The translations under genes and the position numbers were made by a program. Shown here piece by piece: positions 14,407 through 27,676 of a stretch of DNA of 64,000 nucleotides. The stretch covers positions 27,633,449 through 27,697,448 of the forward strand of contig NC_135553.1 in assembly GCF_964340395.1 (NCBI RefSeq), in the 5' to 3' direction. Below the pieces are notes generated by a model, which saw only the letters and a program-made list of their open reading frames with translations, had not been told where the DNA came from and did no database searches. The first letter of the stretch is position 1. The number at the start of each line of letters is the position of its first letter. The stretch is from Glandiceps talaboti (lineage: Eukaryota; Hemichordata; Enteropneusta; Spengelidae).

Positions 14407-15791
14407 AACGGTATAATGGTCGACCTGTACACAGAGTGATAACTTGGCGAAATGTATTGATCCTTGTACACTACATGCATACGTTAATCTTATAATCTGC
14501 CAAAGTGGTGGTGGGGAAGGGATGGAAGGGGAGGGGGGACAATCATATTATAATTGAAAACTATGACATTAAAGTACGGTGTACCAAGTCAAGAGAAAAA
14601 CAATTTCAAATACACATAACGTCAGAATAAAAGTGTCTATTATGGGAACGAAGTAAGTTTTATTTATTTATGAAACGGGTTCCAAACGAAATACACCACT
14701 GGATGTTGAAATCATGTGGTCTTCTATGTTATATCTGGATTTTAATTCATTAATCTCTCACGTGCTATCGGGTTCAAGTTCAAGATTTACGAGAAAATAT
14801 GGCATGTCACAAAAAGAGAAGGGGTAGGTCAAAATAGAATACAAAAACTGATGATGACAAATTTATTGGAAATTTTGTGCGTGCAACGTATTCGAATTTC
14901 ACTAGCGGAATCTACGTCAATGTCATTGTGTGTCTTATGTGCGAGAATAGGGACGAAGAAACTGCCTAGTGTATAGGAGATATACCGTATTGTTTGCAGA
15001 CGTGTTTGACTTGATCTATTGAACTGTCTCAAGCATATACTAAAACAGGTAACCTTCCAAAAACGCCTGTTATTAGGAATAAGACATCTTTCGACAAAGG
15101 TGTCCATGAGATCAATATTATAGTGCCAATGTCATGATAGTGCATTCTGTTCCTCGTACACTCACAGAACGTTACTACATAACATACAGGAACTGCGTAA
15201 GTTGGGGAGTTTACATCGTTTGAAATGTTCTGAAAAGATCATCCACACAAGCTGAAGTAGCTAACTGTATTAGAATAAATTCATTTTGATTGGAAAGAGT
15301 TTACACAAACTCAGATTAGACGAGTCTAAGGAAAACCTCCCCTCTGTTCATGTGAGACGACAAAGGACAGCTCTACGAGCCATACTCTGAGTGGCTGACA
15401 CTTACGTATTTCAACAGCCGCAGTGTGATATAATGCCATTTTCCTGTCTGTTTATAAATTACCGGGTGGAGGGGAGGGGAGGGAGGGCGTCGAAAACAAG
15501 GCATTGAAATATACAGTATATTGTAATATTTGTCAAAACTTGAGTAAGTGATCTATTAGCCAACCAATCTACCACAGAATTACACATTGAAATAGATATA
15601 TGCGGTAAAAACATGAAATATTTAGACTTTTGTACTAAGTATTATGAATTTGTGATCAGTAAAGATCGAAGACATCAATTTTGATTTAAAAAAATAAGTG
15701 TAAGTTTGTGTGCAGAAAGGCAAAGCTTGTTCAAATTATATATATAAAAGTAAAAGGTTTATAAATATGTAAGTGACCTTGTTCATAAATA
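14407..15791. other. Non-coding, unassigned
   Basis: Unique AT-rich sequence with short G-rich tracts at about 14508-14540 and 15465-15490. No exon or RNA gene that I can support. Confidence 0.4.
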
Positions 15792-15850
15792 ACACAGACA
15801 CAGACACAGACACAGACACAGACACAGACACAGACACAGACACATACACA
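15792..15850. repeat. (ACAGAC)n hexanucleotide microsatellite
   Basis: About nine copies of a CAGACA hexanucleotide, ending in a short CA tract. It keeps a Thr-Asp frame open on the + strand, which is incidental. Confidence 0.96.
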
Positions 15851-16002
15851 CATGTACGTTATCTTTTTGCTATACTGGAGTGTAACTTCTACTTTGTATG
15901 TTTTATTTGTGATGTACCTTTGTTTGCCGTCATTAATTTTCTTTTTTTGCTGAAAATTTCTCTCTATATGATCCATACTTCAGTGAGACACCCTCACCTC
16001 AT

Positions 16003-16006
<4 letters not shown>

Positions 16007-16046
<40 letters not shown>

Positions 16047-16073
16047 CGCGCGCGCTCGCGTGCATGTGTGTGT
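16007..16073. repeat. (TG)n(CG)n alternating purine-pyrimidine tract
   Basis: About 32 bp of TG dinucleotides run directly into about 18 bp of CG dinucleotides, then CTCGCGTGCATGTGTGTG. This is an almost uninterrupted alternating purine-pyrimidine run of about 65 bp, the composition most prone to the Z-DNA conformation. Confidence 0.95.
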
Positions 16074-17642
16074 TTTAGTTACCATTTGGCACTATTAGAA
16101 CTTCTAAATATAGGCAATACACGGTAGCGACCAACCGGTCGGAGAGATATTGTCATTTTGATAAAACAGACATTGTATCTGGCAGTAGTTTTCTTGGTAT
16201 TTCACTCTAGGATTTAGCAAACATTTAACGACGGCGAACGAAAGGGCACAACAGTACGCTAGTATCCATTGCAAGTATATCATACACTGTATGTGTCATC
16301 CTGATATCTATGTGCTCTCCCCACATATATTTCATGTGATCTGATTTTGAATGAATTAGTTTGTGTACGCTACGAGAATGAACTTGTCAACAGTGATTGT
16401 CACAAAGATCACCTTTTGTGACCGGGTTACAGCGTTTTACTAACGGTCCACTACGCAGCACATTGACGAATACCATACGTCGATCCTGTGCACGGTCACG
16501 TCACAGTGCACTGCAACAGAAAAATCGTGTTGTAACCATCCAATTCGATTTGAAATTTTTATTTAAAAGAAACCTTGTTTTTTACAAAAAAATATCGTAT
16601 GCATACCAGATTTTTCTTGGGAGTGTTCAGCGTTCGCATATATGCCCGTAAAGAACACGGATAATTTCATCATGTAGAATTGGAACGCATTGTACAACTG
16701 TGGGTGAAGTCAGTACAATGTGAGTACCGCGTGGTACCTAACGTCACAGCCTTCAAAAAGCATAAATCTGTACGTATCGCTAACACGTCTTACGAAATTA
16801 AGGCCATAAAATGATATTGACTATATCCGTATCCATGCATGCATGCATGCATAAAATTTATATGATGCTACAATATAGTGTATTGGTGTGTCTTAATATT
16901 ACGATATTAAAAAAAAATCATTTTTAATTAGAATAAAAAGCCGTAAGCCCTTTTAAAACACTAATGAAAAACTTTGACACATTACTGACCAAGGCATAGA
17001 AAAAAAATGAAAACCAAAACCACACCAATAAATATAATTTTGATATTTCATTTATTTATTTTGCGTTTTGTATTTTTGTTAACTTGCCACAGCATGCACA
17101 CAGTGAATGATTTATACACACACTCCATAGTAACACTACAAATGTGTTGTGTTCAGAGAAAAAAACAACAGACCAGACTTCAATTCAAAATATTACAAAT
17201 TAATGGCGCTGAATGGGTATTCAAGCTAGTACACGATCAGTGACATTAATCTTCAGCGCCAATTTCTCACTATGGGGTAATATCGGGGATATATTAGTAA
17301 GCTGGTAAGACACAATGTTATTTCCTTTCAGTTTTTCTTTAAAAACGAAGTTTACACACTGTAAAAGTGAAGTTTTGGCGAACTTTTCATGGGTAAACCC
17401 TAGTTTGGTTATGTGTGCGACATTTAAAATTAGTATCCTGAAGTTCTCGTGTGCACCGCAGAGATAATACTTGCACAATATGTAACATCATTATCGACTG
17501 AGGAGTGTATTCTACGTGATGTTAATTTAGAAAGTGACGGGAAAACGGTCTGTTACTTTCATGGTTTCTAAGGGTAATGAATGACTATTAATGTACGGAG
17601 TTCCGGATGATGTATTCTATATATTCAGCTTCGCCTATCGTT

Positions 17643-17645
<3 letters not shown>
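16074..17645. other. Non-coding, unassigned
   Basis: Unique sequence. A short (ATGC)n run lies at about 16834-16851 and is self-complementary. No gene is supported. Confidence 0.4.

Positions 17646-17646
<1 letters not shown>

Positions 17647-17727
<81 letters not shown>
17647..17727. repeat. (TA)n microsatellite, about 80 bp
   Basis: Uninterrupted TA dinucleotides. Confidence 0.97.
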
Positions 17728-17729
<2 letters not shown>

Positions 17730-17887
17730 CACATACATACACCAAATATTTTACGTCTGTGGTGTTTTTCAAACATGTCTCGAGTTCGTGTTTCCATTTA
17801 AATTCTAAGATGAAAGGAGAGCTTTTCGCAACTACGATTTCACATAAAAATGAAATAATGAAAATGATAATAACGTTATTAATTTTC

Positions 17888-17953
17888 TGAAAATAATAAT
17901 AATAATAATATTAATAATAATAATAATAATAACAACAACAACAACAACAACAA
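17888..17953. repeat. (AAT)n(AAC)n trinucleotide microsatellite
   Basis: About 13 ATA/AAT triplets, with one imperfect step, followed by about seven AAC triplets. Confidence 0.95.
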
Positions 17954-19408
17954 TGTACTAGACTGTGTCTATGGAAATGTTGATCGTCGACATCTTTTGT
18001 TTAAACGTCTTCATTTCGTGTCTAACTGTTGTCTATTTCTAAATATTCTTCCTAAAACATTGCCTACATTGTTCTTACGAAACATATGACCAGACCAAAT
18101 GAACCTATTATTGTGTACATTTCTGTTTGTTTCATACGAGAATAGTCTCTTTCGCTGACTGCCGTGTCATCAGTGAAAGTTGCTGTGGTCAAAGTAATAA
18201 AACTGCTACCGATGGCGACGCGAACTGCTACAATCCACAACACTCAAAACAATCCTTGCATTTATATTGGGGAATTCAGAACGGCTGTAATTTCATCGTG
18301 CAATATATTATAGATTGTGTGACGGCGAGTACTGCGATCTAGTATCCTATCACCTTGACAACAAGCACGACATCTTGAAAGTATGGTCTGACTGATAATC
18401 ACAACGTTCATCCGGCTCAAACCGAAAGGAACCCTGACGTGTGACGTGTTGTTGAATGGATCGATTCGAAACATCACCAAGGACATTTGTTCCTATCATT
18501 CTAGCTAAATCGCTAAACACGAAAAGCGCTAACACCAAGGGTAGAAAAAATACAGGCGCCTGTCAATTTGCGAATATTTTACATCACCTTTCATCATCAG
18601 TGCGCCAAAACGCATCTCATGTGCACTCTGAATATAAAGGTCAACCCATTGCTCTCACAGCGTGCAATTTATTATTAATTTTGTGACATTATAAATGCAT
18701 GCATTAAAGGATGGTGGTTCGTGGTAAGTGCCTTGGCCCTTCCGTTGACTAAGTCACAGTAAAATGCCGCGGCTTAAAGTGAACTACGAAGGGTTGATGT
18801 GGTCAATGCCCGGGTCAGTGTGTGTTTATTCCATGCACCATAATACAATGTAGTCGGTTTCAACATCTCGTTATGCATGTTATAAGGTGGATTCAATTGC
18901 AAATAGTAGATGGGTTTTCATTTCCACACAAAGACTGTCATTTTGTTACGCTGGGTTTTATTTTTGTGGCTATTTCTCCCTACTCTCCCTTGCATACGTT
19001 TTCCCTTTCCGAAAACAACAATGTAAAAATTGAAATGATACAATCTAAAGCTATGATGATAATAGTGCTTTCTTGTCTGAAATGCTTAGTCAATGATTGT
19101 AGTTTATTAGGAATATTGTTAATGTGGTAGACTTGGGGGTGGGGTCGACTGTGAACTCCCCATTCTCATATTTAGAGGAAAAATTAGATTATATAAGTAG
19201 GGACAATTATGAATAAAATGCTCGAAGCTGTAAAAAGTTAGCTGGATGAAGATTGACATGTACATGCATAGTTCCATAAGGCGGCCGATGGTGCAACGAT
19301 CAGTATATGTGTGGGTAACTCTAGTGTGTTATACATGTATATGATTGCTGACATCACGAGGCCTCGCAGTCTCTGGCAGATATTGCAATTATCTGTGTGC
19401 GCCTGTGC

Positions 19409-19411
<3 letters not shown>
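17954..19411. other. Non-coding, unassigned
   Basis: Unique sequence. Overlapping frames on both strands at 18127-18686 have no recognisable domain. Confidence 0.4.

Positions 19412-19482
<71 letters not shown>
19412..19482. repeat. (TG)n microsatellite, about 70 bp
   Basis: Uninterrupted TG dinucleotides. Confidence 0.97.
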
Positions 19483-19484
<2 letters not shown>

Positions 19485-20089
19485 AAGTATGTGATTGCAG
19501 TGAGAGACTGCGTCACGAGGCACCGCCGTCTCTGATTTGGGTAAGACAGCATATAAAAGGAATGTCTACATTTTTTTTTTTCAATTGCCATCAACCCAAA
19601 TGAATCTCAGATGGCAATATAGCCACATATGAACTAATGGTCACTTCATGCGATGCATAATAACAACATTAATAATATGACATAGCAATACCGTACAGTT
19701 CATGGTTTTGCATATACGGGATTGTGTGCACTACATATCGTTGTTGGATCATCAACGGACATTAAAAGTTGCTACATAAAGGCTTACCAGACCATGAACT
19801 AATGTAGTAGTGTCTTCTAGTCTGAATATACATCAAACACTAAAAATACATACAAATCAATATTATTTCTCATCCCTTAATAATTCTCTTGCTCGTTTTT
19901 CATGTTCTTGTTTGTTCACACCTCCCATGGCATAACTGTATGAGCCATGAATCTATGAATCTTTGTTTTTTAATATGATACCGCACAACTTTTGGGCTCA
20001 CACACGAAAACTTATCTGTTGAGGACAAAGTTGTACAAATGTGCAACCTTACATCTACACTTTTCTTCAAACAATAGGCCATAGGGCAC

Positions 20090-20210
<121 letters not shown>

Positions 20211-20339
20211 AACTCGGTATCACACATATCACGTGAAATGGAATTTTTGAACTTTGAATTTGGAACTTCATAGGACTATACCATTAGTCGTCAGATGGTC
20301 GCAACATGTACAGCATGAAACACTGTAACGGCTCATTTA

Positions 20340-20347
20340 TATATGTG

Positions 20348-20380
<33 letters not shown>

Positions 20381-20428
20381 GTGTATGTATGTATGTGTGT
20401 GTGTGTGTGTGTATGTATGTGTGTATGA
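20340..20428. repeat. (TATG)n/(TG)n microsatellite
   Basis: TATG tetranucleotides mixed with GTGT runs over about 90 bp. Confidence 0.95.
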
Positions 20429-20542
20429 AGTAAATAAGGTGTGTAATATTTTTCTTTCCCTCGTGTTACTCTATATTATCTGATTCAGTACTTCATAGAA
20501 AAGGGTTATCTCTGTTTCAAGATCGACATACATTCACGCCTT

Positions 20543-20572
20543 TCACACACACACACACACACAGACATATAT

Positions 20573-20629
<57 letters not shown>

Positions 20630-20630
20630 A
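20543..20630. repeat. (CA)n microsatellite, interrupted
   Basis: Two CA blocks separated by AGACATATATGC. Total about 85 bp. Confidence 0.96.
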
Positions 20631-23600
20631 CTAACTTCAAGATATGACAAATAGTTACAACTGAAACGTTGAAAATACATGACTGTATTATATCAAGTTT
20701 TACACTATTCAGACTCCTCGTATGTTTGGAAAGATCAAAACTTTCTACTTGTTCCGGTTTTGGCGATATGAAATAAATCTATCACATAGTATTGATAGAA
20801 TATATCACTCTAACATTGTGTTACTTGTTCTTGGTTGTGGTGGTGGAAATTATAAAGTAATGATTTCAACGAACTCGCACTCACAACACACACGTCACTG
20901 TTTTGTTTAAGGACAATGCAGACAAATACAAATACAGACTGAAATTGGCCACTGTTTGAGAAGAGAACATGGAGTTGAGCTCTAAATATGAAATAATACA
21001 AAACAGGCGGTAATTACAACTATACCCTACAATTAGATCAGTCGTAAAGGATGAATAAACTGGTTGTGATAAAACCAAACCCTGTCTGAATTTGATTATC
21101 CAATCCTTCCTGTTTTGAAGTCTGACAGCATTCAAGTTGTTCGTGGAATTTAACTACAAGCGTGTTCTTCTTTTTAACTAAAATCGCACCCATCTTGTCA
21201 AGATAACGAGGAAGTTGCCTCTCAGACCATCAGTTCTATAGTGGAGAAATTGGTGGAAGTTCTGCTCCATACTAGGTGTCAACGAGCACAAGTAACTGTC
21301 TTGCAAAGCGCTAATGATCTGACGACTCGGAGCGATGATCGGTGTCCCATTGTGCACCAAGGGGTCGTTAGTCATGGAGTGGTCAGATTCTTCAAAACAG
21401 CCGTTCTCTACATTGTACTAGAGCATCTCGGTTGATTGCTTTCTGACGATGCCAAGCCTAGAAGTAGTCGATTTACGATTCTCTCCATCACATCCTCGCA
21501 GGCCAACGAAGTCGTTTCCATGGTAACCACACTAAGGTAAGTGAAATTGACAACCGAGGCTTGGTGATGTTAAACGTGGCGCGTGATTCCGTCAGGGTTG
21601 ATGAGTCGGTGGAGACCTGACCTAGTACATAGTGGATCTAGAAAAACAAACTGAAAGGGATTTCTGATTTTGCGCTACACAACACTTGTGTAGCGGGCGG
21701 GAAAATCTATATTTCGTGCTGTCATCGAAGTCCGTCTCACGTAACAACACCGTGGCAAATGGCTGATTGCGTCTCAGACCACTAAGTAAACGGTTTCGCG
21801 ACAAAGCAAAGTCAGCGCAAATTGGCAACTGACATCTGAAAAATAAAAAAAGTAAAAAAAGTAGTACTTTAACAAAGTACGATGAAATTGTAAACACACC
21901 GGAACTTGCGCGGATTTCCACTGAAATCAATGCCTGGGAAAATATTAGCCAGTGTTTGGTTTAGTGTTTGAACTGAATCACTCTTTTGACGATTCCTTAC
22001 CTCCCGGCTAAAATGTATTGTCACTTGAAAATGCGGGTAGCCTTCATTCAAGCTATTAATACTGTCGATACTGTCGTAGCCGAGTGAAACGCTCTAGTTC
22101 CATACAGAACAACTATAGAATAGTGCTTTCAGAGCACATGACATTGTCAGTGAGTAAAGATTACTCTCTTGCATTTGAGCAGAAACATTACAACCAGGCT
22201 TTTATAGGCGTTTGAAGTAGGTTTACAGACTACCACAAAGGTCTGCTTTTTTTCATGGGCGGATTTGAATTATAGTTTACAGCCAGGTGACAGAGCTGTT
22301 CGACCGGTATTCACTCATTAGATAAGAAAAGTTGTTTCCCTCACTCGGTGTCCAAGAGTTAAATGATAGTGGATGGGTGTAAGAAGGCTGTTACTACATA
22401 CCGGTCGATCGCGTGATTGTACACAACATCCAGCATCTGTGTTTCTTTGAAGTCTTGAAACTCGGCAAGCAATTGACTCGTGCGATAATACAGAGGCGCT
22501 GATCCGTTTCAACTGTGCCCAAAGACCCCAGGCGTCGTGGGATAAAAGTGGACAAAGGTATTTCATGGCGGGGTAAAAGTACAGGACCCATTTTGTACGC
22601 TGGAGGTTTGGCTTACTTTCAATATATTATATACCAAATAACAAGGTCCATCTGTGAAGTTTCCTGTTCTTTTCCAAAAAGGTGAAGTTTCACTGGTTTC
22701 GAAGAAGAAGGAACGCTTCCTGTTCAATTGTTTACAGTCGCACTGCCCCTCCCAATCAGCTGATACGACACACGCACGCACTGTCGACTAGCTCATTGAC
22801 AATCAATGCGTGACTTTACAGACTAGGGGATCTAGAAACCGACCGCCCATTATTCTACATAATTGATAAGGGTTTGTCTGGACCAATCAGCTTGCTGTTT
22901 ACTTTGTACAGACAGTAGTGTGGTACAATGCCAGCGATGCAATGTGTGGCGATAAAACCACACCACTAGCCACACTGGGCTAAGAAATGCAACATGCTAA
23001 AGCTAGCATCAATCACACATCAAATGATCCCATTCTGTGAACCCACAACGGATTTAGCCGGGCAGACTACATTGTGTGACCGATTTGGTTAACATCGTGA
23101 GTATTTTTGTAGTTTAAATTTTAGCCCAAATACGAATTGTATCTTGATGGCACGATTCGGCACTCCTACCAAACCGATTTCGAAATTCTTCTCGGTAGTT
23201 GTCACCGACCAGCTATCCCGCTCGAGTTCGACAATGTTTTTGTAATTCTTGATTCAAAAGTGGCATTCATACGGTCCCCGACAATTTTCCTGTTTATTTC
23301 GTGTGATTTGCGACTGCTAGATGTCGATATTTTTGTATTTCATTCTCCGAACGTGAAATTTCAGCGTGTTTTACGCCCTTGACTTGACGTTGCGTTCGAA
23401 AACCATGACAGTGTATGTGTGATACGTCTCTACGTAAATTTCTCGCAGTGTCATTCAAAAACAAACATGCCGTTATAGGCTGCGATCGCCATGATGTTCT
23501 TTCAGTACTGTAGTATTTTTAAGCATGGTTCAAGAACACGCTCGTTTTTCTTATGGAGTCAGGGGAACAATGGTCATAAAGTGAGATCTAGCTTTCCGTC

Positions 23601-24357
23601 GCGCGGTTGAATTATTTTCCCTCGTGTGTCGAACTCTACCACTGCCAGTGTACGTACCCGAGTGTGCGTTGGATCGTCTTCGTTGTTTCAAATATACACC
23701 ACTAGTGCACTATAGTCTATCAAATTATTTCCGATTTGACTGTCGCTCATGTAAAATTTGAACACCACGAAATTGTATTTTGCGAACAGTTTTCACTTGT
23801 CCATTATACTAGAGGGCATTGAGAAAAGAATGTGTAAGCTTTTTACAGAGCCTCAACTCATAGCACTGTAACGACACCGTTTTGATAAATGTCAGCTGAA
23901 CAACTAGTGTTACCTTTTAGTCACATACACACACGCACACACTGTCACAATCACTTGCTATTCTGCTATTCGGAACACGTTGTGAAAGGTTTTCGTTTAT
24001 ATTTTTAAACCCATGGTTCTTGAAATAAATCTTTTTTTTTGGTTATTTGAATTTGGAATTAATATTACATTTTGACATGTTTTCTCCCAGGTGACATACG
24101 TGGATCACTTTCAAAGCACGACGGTCGAATCCCAACCATACTTCATTCGCATTGGCATGACGTGGCCATTGCTGTTCATGAAACCGATTATCACCGCAAT
24201 ACGAGTTCCGTGTTAAATCTAAGATAGTGAATAAATATTTCATCGGCAGAATAAAAGTGTGATTTTATTATTTATAAAGAAGTAAATATTATTTGAAGCT
24301 AACTTCTAGTTCATGAGTTGTTGAGTGTCTTAAAACCGTGGCAAATCCTGAATCACA
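20631..24357. other. Gene-free stretch, CpG-rich relative to the right half
   Basis: Unique sequence. By hand count, 22321-22620 holds 14 CpG in 300 bases, far above the roughly 1 per 300 seen at 41521-41820. Scattered open frames on both strands have no recognisable domain. This is part of the upstream region of the only gene in the window. Confidence 0.45.
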
Positions 24358-24358
24358 T

Positions 24359-24422
24359 ACAGTGTATCATGGTGTACGTACATTGTACAGTGTATCATGG
24401 TGTACGTACATTGTACAGTGCA
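24359..24422. repeat. 28-bp direct repeat, 2.3 copies
   Basis: Units start ACAGTGTATCATGG at 24359 and 24387, with a truncated third at 24415. Each unit contains the self-complementary GTACGTAC. Confidence 0.93.
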
Positions 24423-25846
24423 CTTTTGTCAATGTTAGACACGTCTACCACCCAAAATCAGTTATATTTAGCCAACGATGTAACGCTTAGTTGCTATCAT
24501 CGTGGCACGACCAAGGATAAGCCTACAAAACCAAAATATTTTGCGCGCGATTAGCCTAGTTGTGCTGTAGACCAACCAAAATAGACGATTTATCCCTTAT
24601 TAACTCATTGCTATATAGCGTTTCCAATAATTTTTTCCGATGTATATATACACGTCGACTGAAATCTTTCTCGTTTCATATGTTGGACTTCCAATTTCTG
24701 TAAGCAAAACGTTTTGATGAATTTTGACATAAAAAGTACACACATTGGCATTTTATGTTGAACTTGTTCATCACTGTGAGATGCACTATAGCTTTGTACG
24801 ATGATACGTATACAACTTGTCGCATAGTTACTATTTTCTTCGTTAGCTTTATCATGAATTTAGTGTGTGACGCGTCGACGTGACATGGTCGAACGACGTT
24901 CATGGGCGATGTGGTAGGTTTTTACAACTGCAATTGTACGTTCGTGGGGCCCCTATCCCGGCACAAAATGGTTTCGATTTTTTTTTATATTGAATGCCTT
25001 TTCCGCTTAAATGATTTCCTACCCCTACGAAGGAATTTGATGATGGTATAACCATACATAACGTACTACGCAATGTGCACAGGCGACATCGTATAGTGGG
25101 GGAAAACTGGCCACAAGCGCTAGCACACTCTCGAAGAACACACGCGGCAACACAATCGATCGCTGTTCCAAATTTTCACGTATTAATGAGTCCCTTTGTG
25201 TTTCTCTTTATTAAATATTGTCTAGGTTGACTACCGTGAACTGCCATTTCTGCACTATTTTGGGTGGTTTATTTTCTCTTTGTTACTGATAATGTTATGT
25301 ACGGAATCACCGACTGCCTAGTGTAGGGAACGGTTGGCCGACTTACATTACACTGAATGTTTGTTGCTGAAATGTTATGCCACTGACACAGCTGTGTCCC
25401 GTTTGTCTGTACTTTCCATTCCCTCTCTAATGGCGAAGTGTTATTCCGTAACAAATGTCCTGTTTTGATTGGAAGTTGTCCGATTTTAAAGTACTGTACG
25501 GGTAGTTTTTTCTTGCAAACTTGACTGAGGCTATTAATTATCGCTATGTAAAGATGATAGCTTGTGTAGTTACCTACGACTAGTATACAGTTCAAGTATA
25601 CCCACATTCAAGCTTTTATGATCTATCTTAGTTTGGAAAATGCAAAAAAAAATGTTTGTACAGTGTTTGGGTTGTATATTGTACAGCTATTCAGCTATTT
25701 TTGAATATATTTCATTGCCGTGCTCAAATTTGATCAACACGCATACAGGAAGTACGCGATGATACAATGTAGCTGGTTCGGCATGCACACGTTGTGATAC
25801 GATGTAACTTTTTATTTATCACTTTTGTATTTTGCTCCACACACAG
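24423..25846. other. Immediate upstream region of the gene
   Basis: Unique sequence. Just before the first coding exon there is a T-rich run (about 25809-25833) followed by a CACACACAG at 25846. This could be a 3' splice site, so the first coding exon may be exon 2 behind a non-coding leader exon. No TATA box or initiator can be assigned with confidence. Confidence 0.35.
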
Positions 25847-25932
25847 GGTCTGACAAATCGACACAGGACAAACACGAAACACAAAATAAAGATTCACACG
25901 TCTGTAGTGAGGATAGATTTTAAAAACATATA

Positions 25933-26167
25933 ATGGACGGACGGGGAGCTTTTCAAGGCCAATCGGTCGGTAATAACATGAATGCTCCAGTCCCTAACTC
26001 AGGGGTTGTCATGAGCCCCATATTTACTGAGACGCAGGCAGGAGGAAGCGGCGTACGGCACCCACCACCACCACCACCACCACCACCACCACCACCACCA
26101 CCAACTCCTCAAAATATCAGTAACGTACCACCGTATCAAGGGAAGTACTTTCCACCGGCCATGCCTG
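25933..26167 (+). CDS. First coding exon of an unidentified Pro-rich protein
   Basis: This exon encodes 78 residues plus one base of the next codon. The ATG has A at -3 and G at +4, and an in-frame TAA lies at 25921, so this is the first usable start in the exon. The product is hydrophilic and low-complexity. Residues 1-43 are Gly/Asn/Ser-rich; residues 44-57 are fourteen consecutive prolines, all encoded by CCA; then comes a Pro/Tyr/Phe segment with PPYQGKYFPPAMPG. No signal peptide, membrane segment or enzyme motif is visible. A consensus donor GTGAGT begins at 26168 (phase 1). The following exon at 44353 continues in the same frame. Composition resembles disordered N-terminal regions of transcriptional or RNA-binding regulators; that is inference. 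The pure CCA run should be length-polymorphic. I do not recognise the family. Confidence 0.72.
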
Positions 26168-27609
26168 GTGAGTAATTTTCTATTTCCTCATGTTTTTGTA
26201 CTAACTCGTCATCAGCGTTTATGATTATGACGTGGAAAAGTTTCATGCATATACTTTTGGACAGATGTATTGAAAGAGAAAAAAATATGTAAATGTCATC
26301 TAAAATAGAAAAAAAAACATGACACAAGCTGTCCAAATGTGGTTTTATATCAAAGTGTGATGTGCGGAACGTTTTTAGTGGCCGATGTTTGCAACTTAAC
26401 CGTTGATAGTGTTATGAAAAAAACGGTTGTAAATTGTTTTGTACGCACAGAATATTACAAACAAACGTAGTCACAGCTAGTAAAGGTTAGGGTTGGAAAA
26501 TACATTATCGCCAAACTTTCTGATTGCCCTCATTTTTGAATGCGAGAATTTGTTTTCCCTAGTCTGTACCAAGTTGTGAGTGCATTTGGGTTGGGCGTCG
26601 TTTCGTCAATGTTTCAGTATACACATATTGACCAGACAGTTGTCCCGTCATGGCCATCGCTGTGTACACAGTACACTTTGAAAAGCTGTGATAATAATAT
26701 GTCTTGTCTGCGATCTATCTCTCACAAAACTTAATATGGAAAAATTCGAGGTTGTAAACTTCAATAGCATTGATTTTTCCTGTAAAATAACCTTCCTTTA
26801 TGTGTTATTGCGGCTACATTTTACATTGTAAGACCTTTGCATTTTTCATTTTTTGCAATTTCGCGCTGTCTTTTCTTTGTGTAAATTTTGGCAGAAACTG
26901 ATGTTTGATCGAAGACAAGAGTAAACAGTAAAATTTATCTGAAATTGCTGAACTGTAACTCGACTTCGATTCAAAAGCAATGTTTTCTGATGTTGAGAAG
27001 TGTGCTTAAGAGAAAATAAAACAAGAATATTCTTGTACGCCTGTCGTTATTTCAGCAATGTATGATGTGATGTCATTTTTGTCTTAGGAATATCGACTCT
27101 GTTAGCCATAGCTATTCACGGTCTAAACCTATATTTGTAAGATTCGTAAAATGTCAGTTCGTATGTTGCGCATTGATATTGTACCATATTTGAAAATTTT
27201 CCGTGCCACAACTGACTGTGACGGGACATACGAAAAGTATTGTGAAGAAATTCAAAATGTTTAGTATGTAAACGCCCGCATTTTATTACTACACGTATAC
27301 TAGACTCAAGCAAGTTAGATGTTGTTAAATGCAAAGTGAACTGCCGAATACTAGTATGAATTTATCGCACAGAGGCAGTACTTTGCAGATTTTATGTCTC
27401 TATCCTAGGAGTTAGTGAAGTCTTTTTTAATGTAGTCTCCGAGTCGTTGCACAGCCTGGGTGTTTCTGATCGAAGAACGCACACGTTGTGGTAAGCGTTG
27501 TAGACAGTGTAGAAACTCAACGTTCGGCGACACACATCGCGATATACACTGTTTAAGTGCATCGCCAGTTATTACCTTCGTTTGGCAACGGATTATAGCG
27601 AAGGCTTCT

Positions 27610-27676
27610 GTTATGTATCAGCCATTTTCTAGAGTGTACAGTGTTATGTATCAGCCATTTTCTAGAGGGTACAGTG
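27610..27676. repeat. 33-bp tandem duplication
   Basis: GTTATGTATCAGCCATTTTC begins at 27610 and again at 27643; the two copies are nearly identical. Confidence 0.93.
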
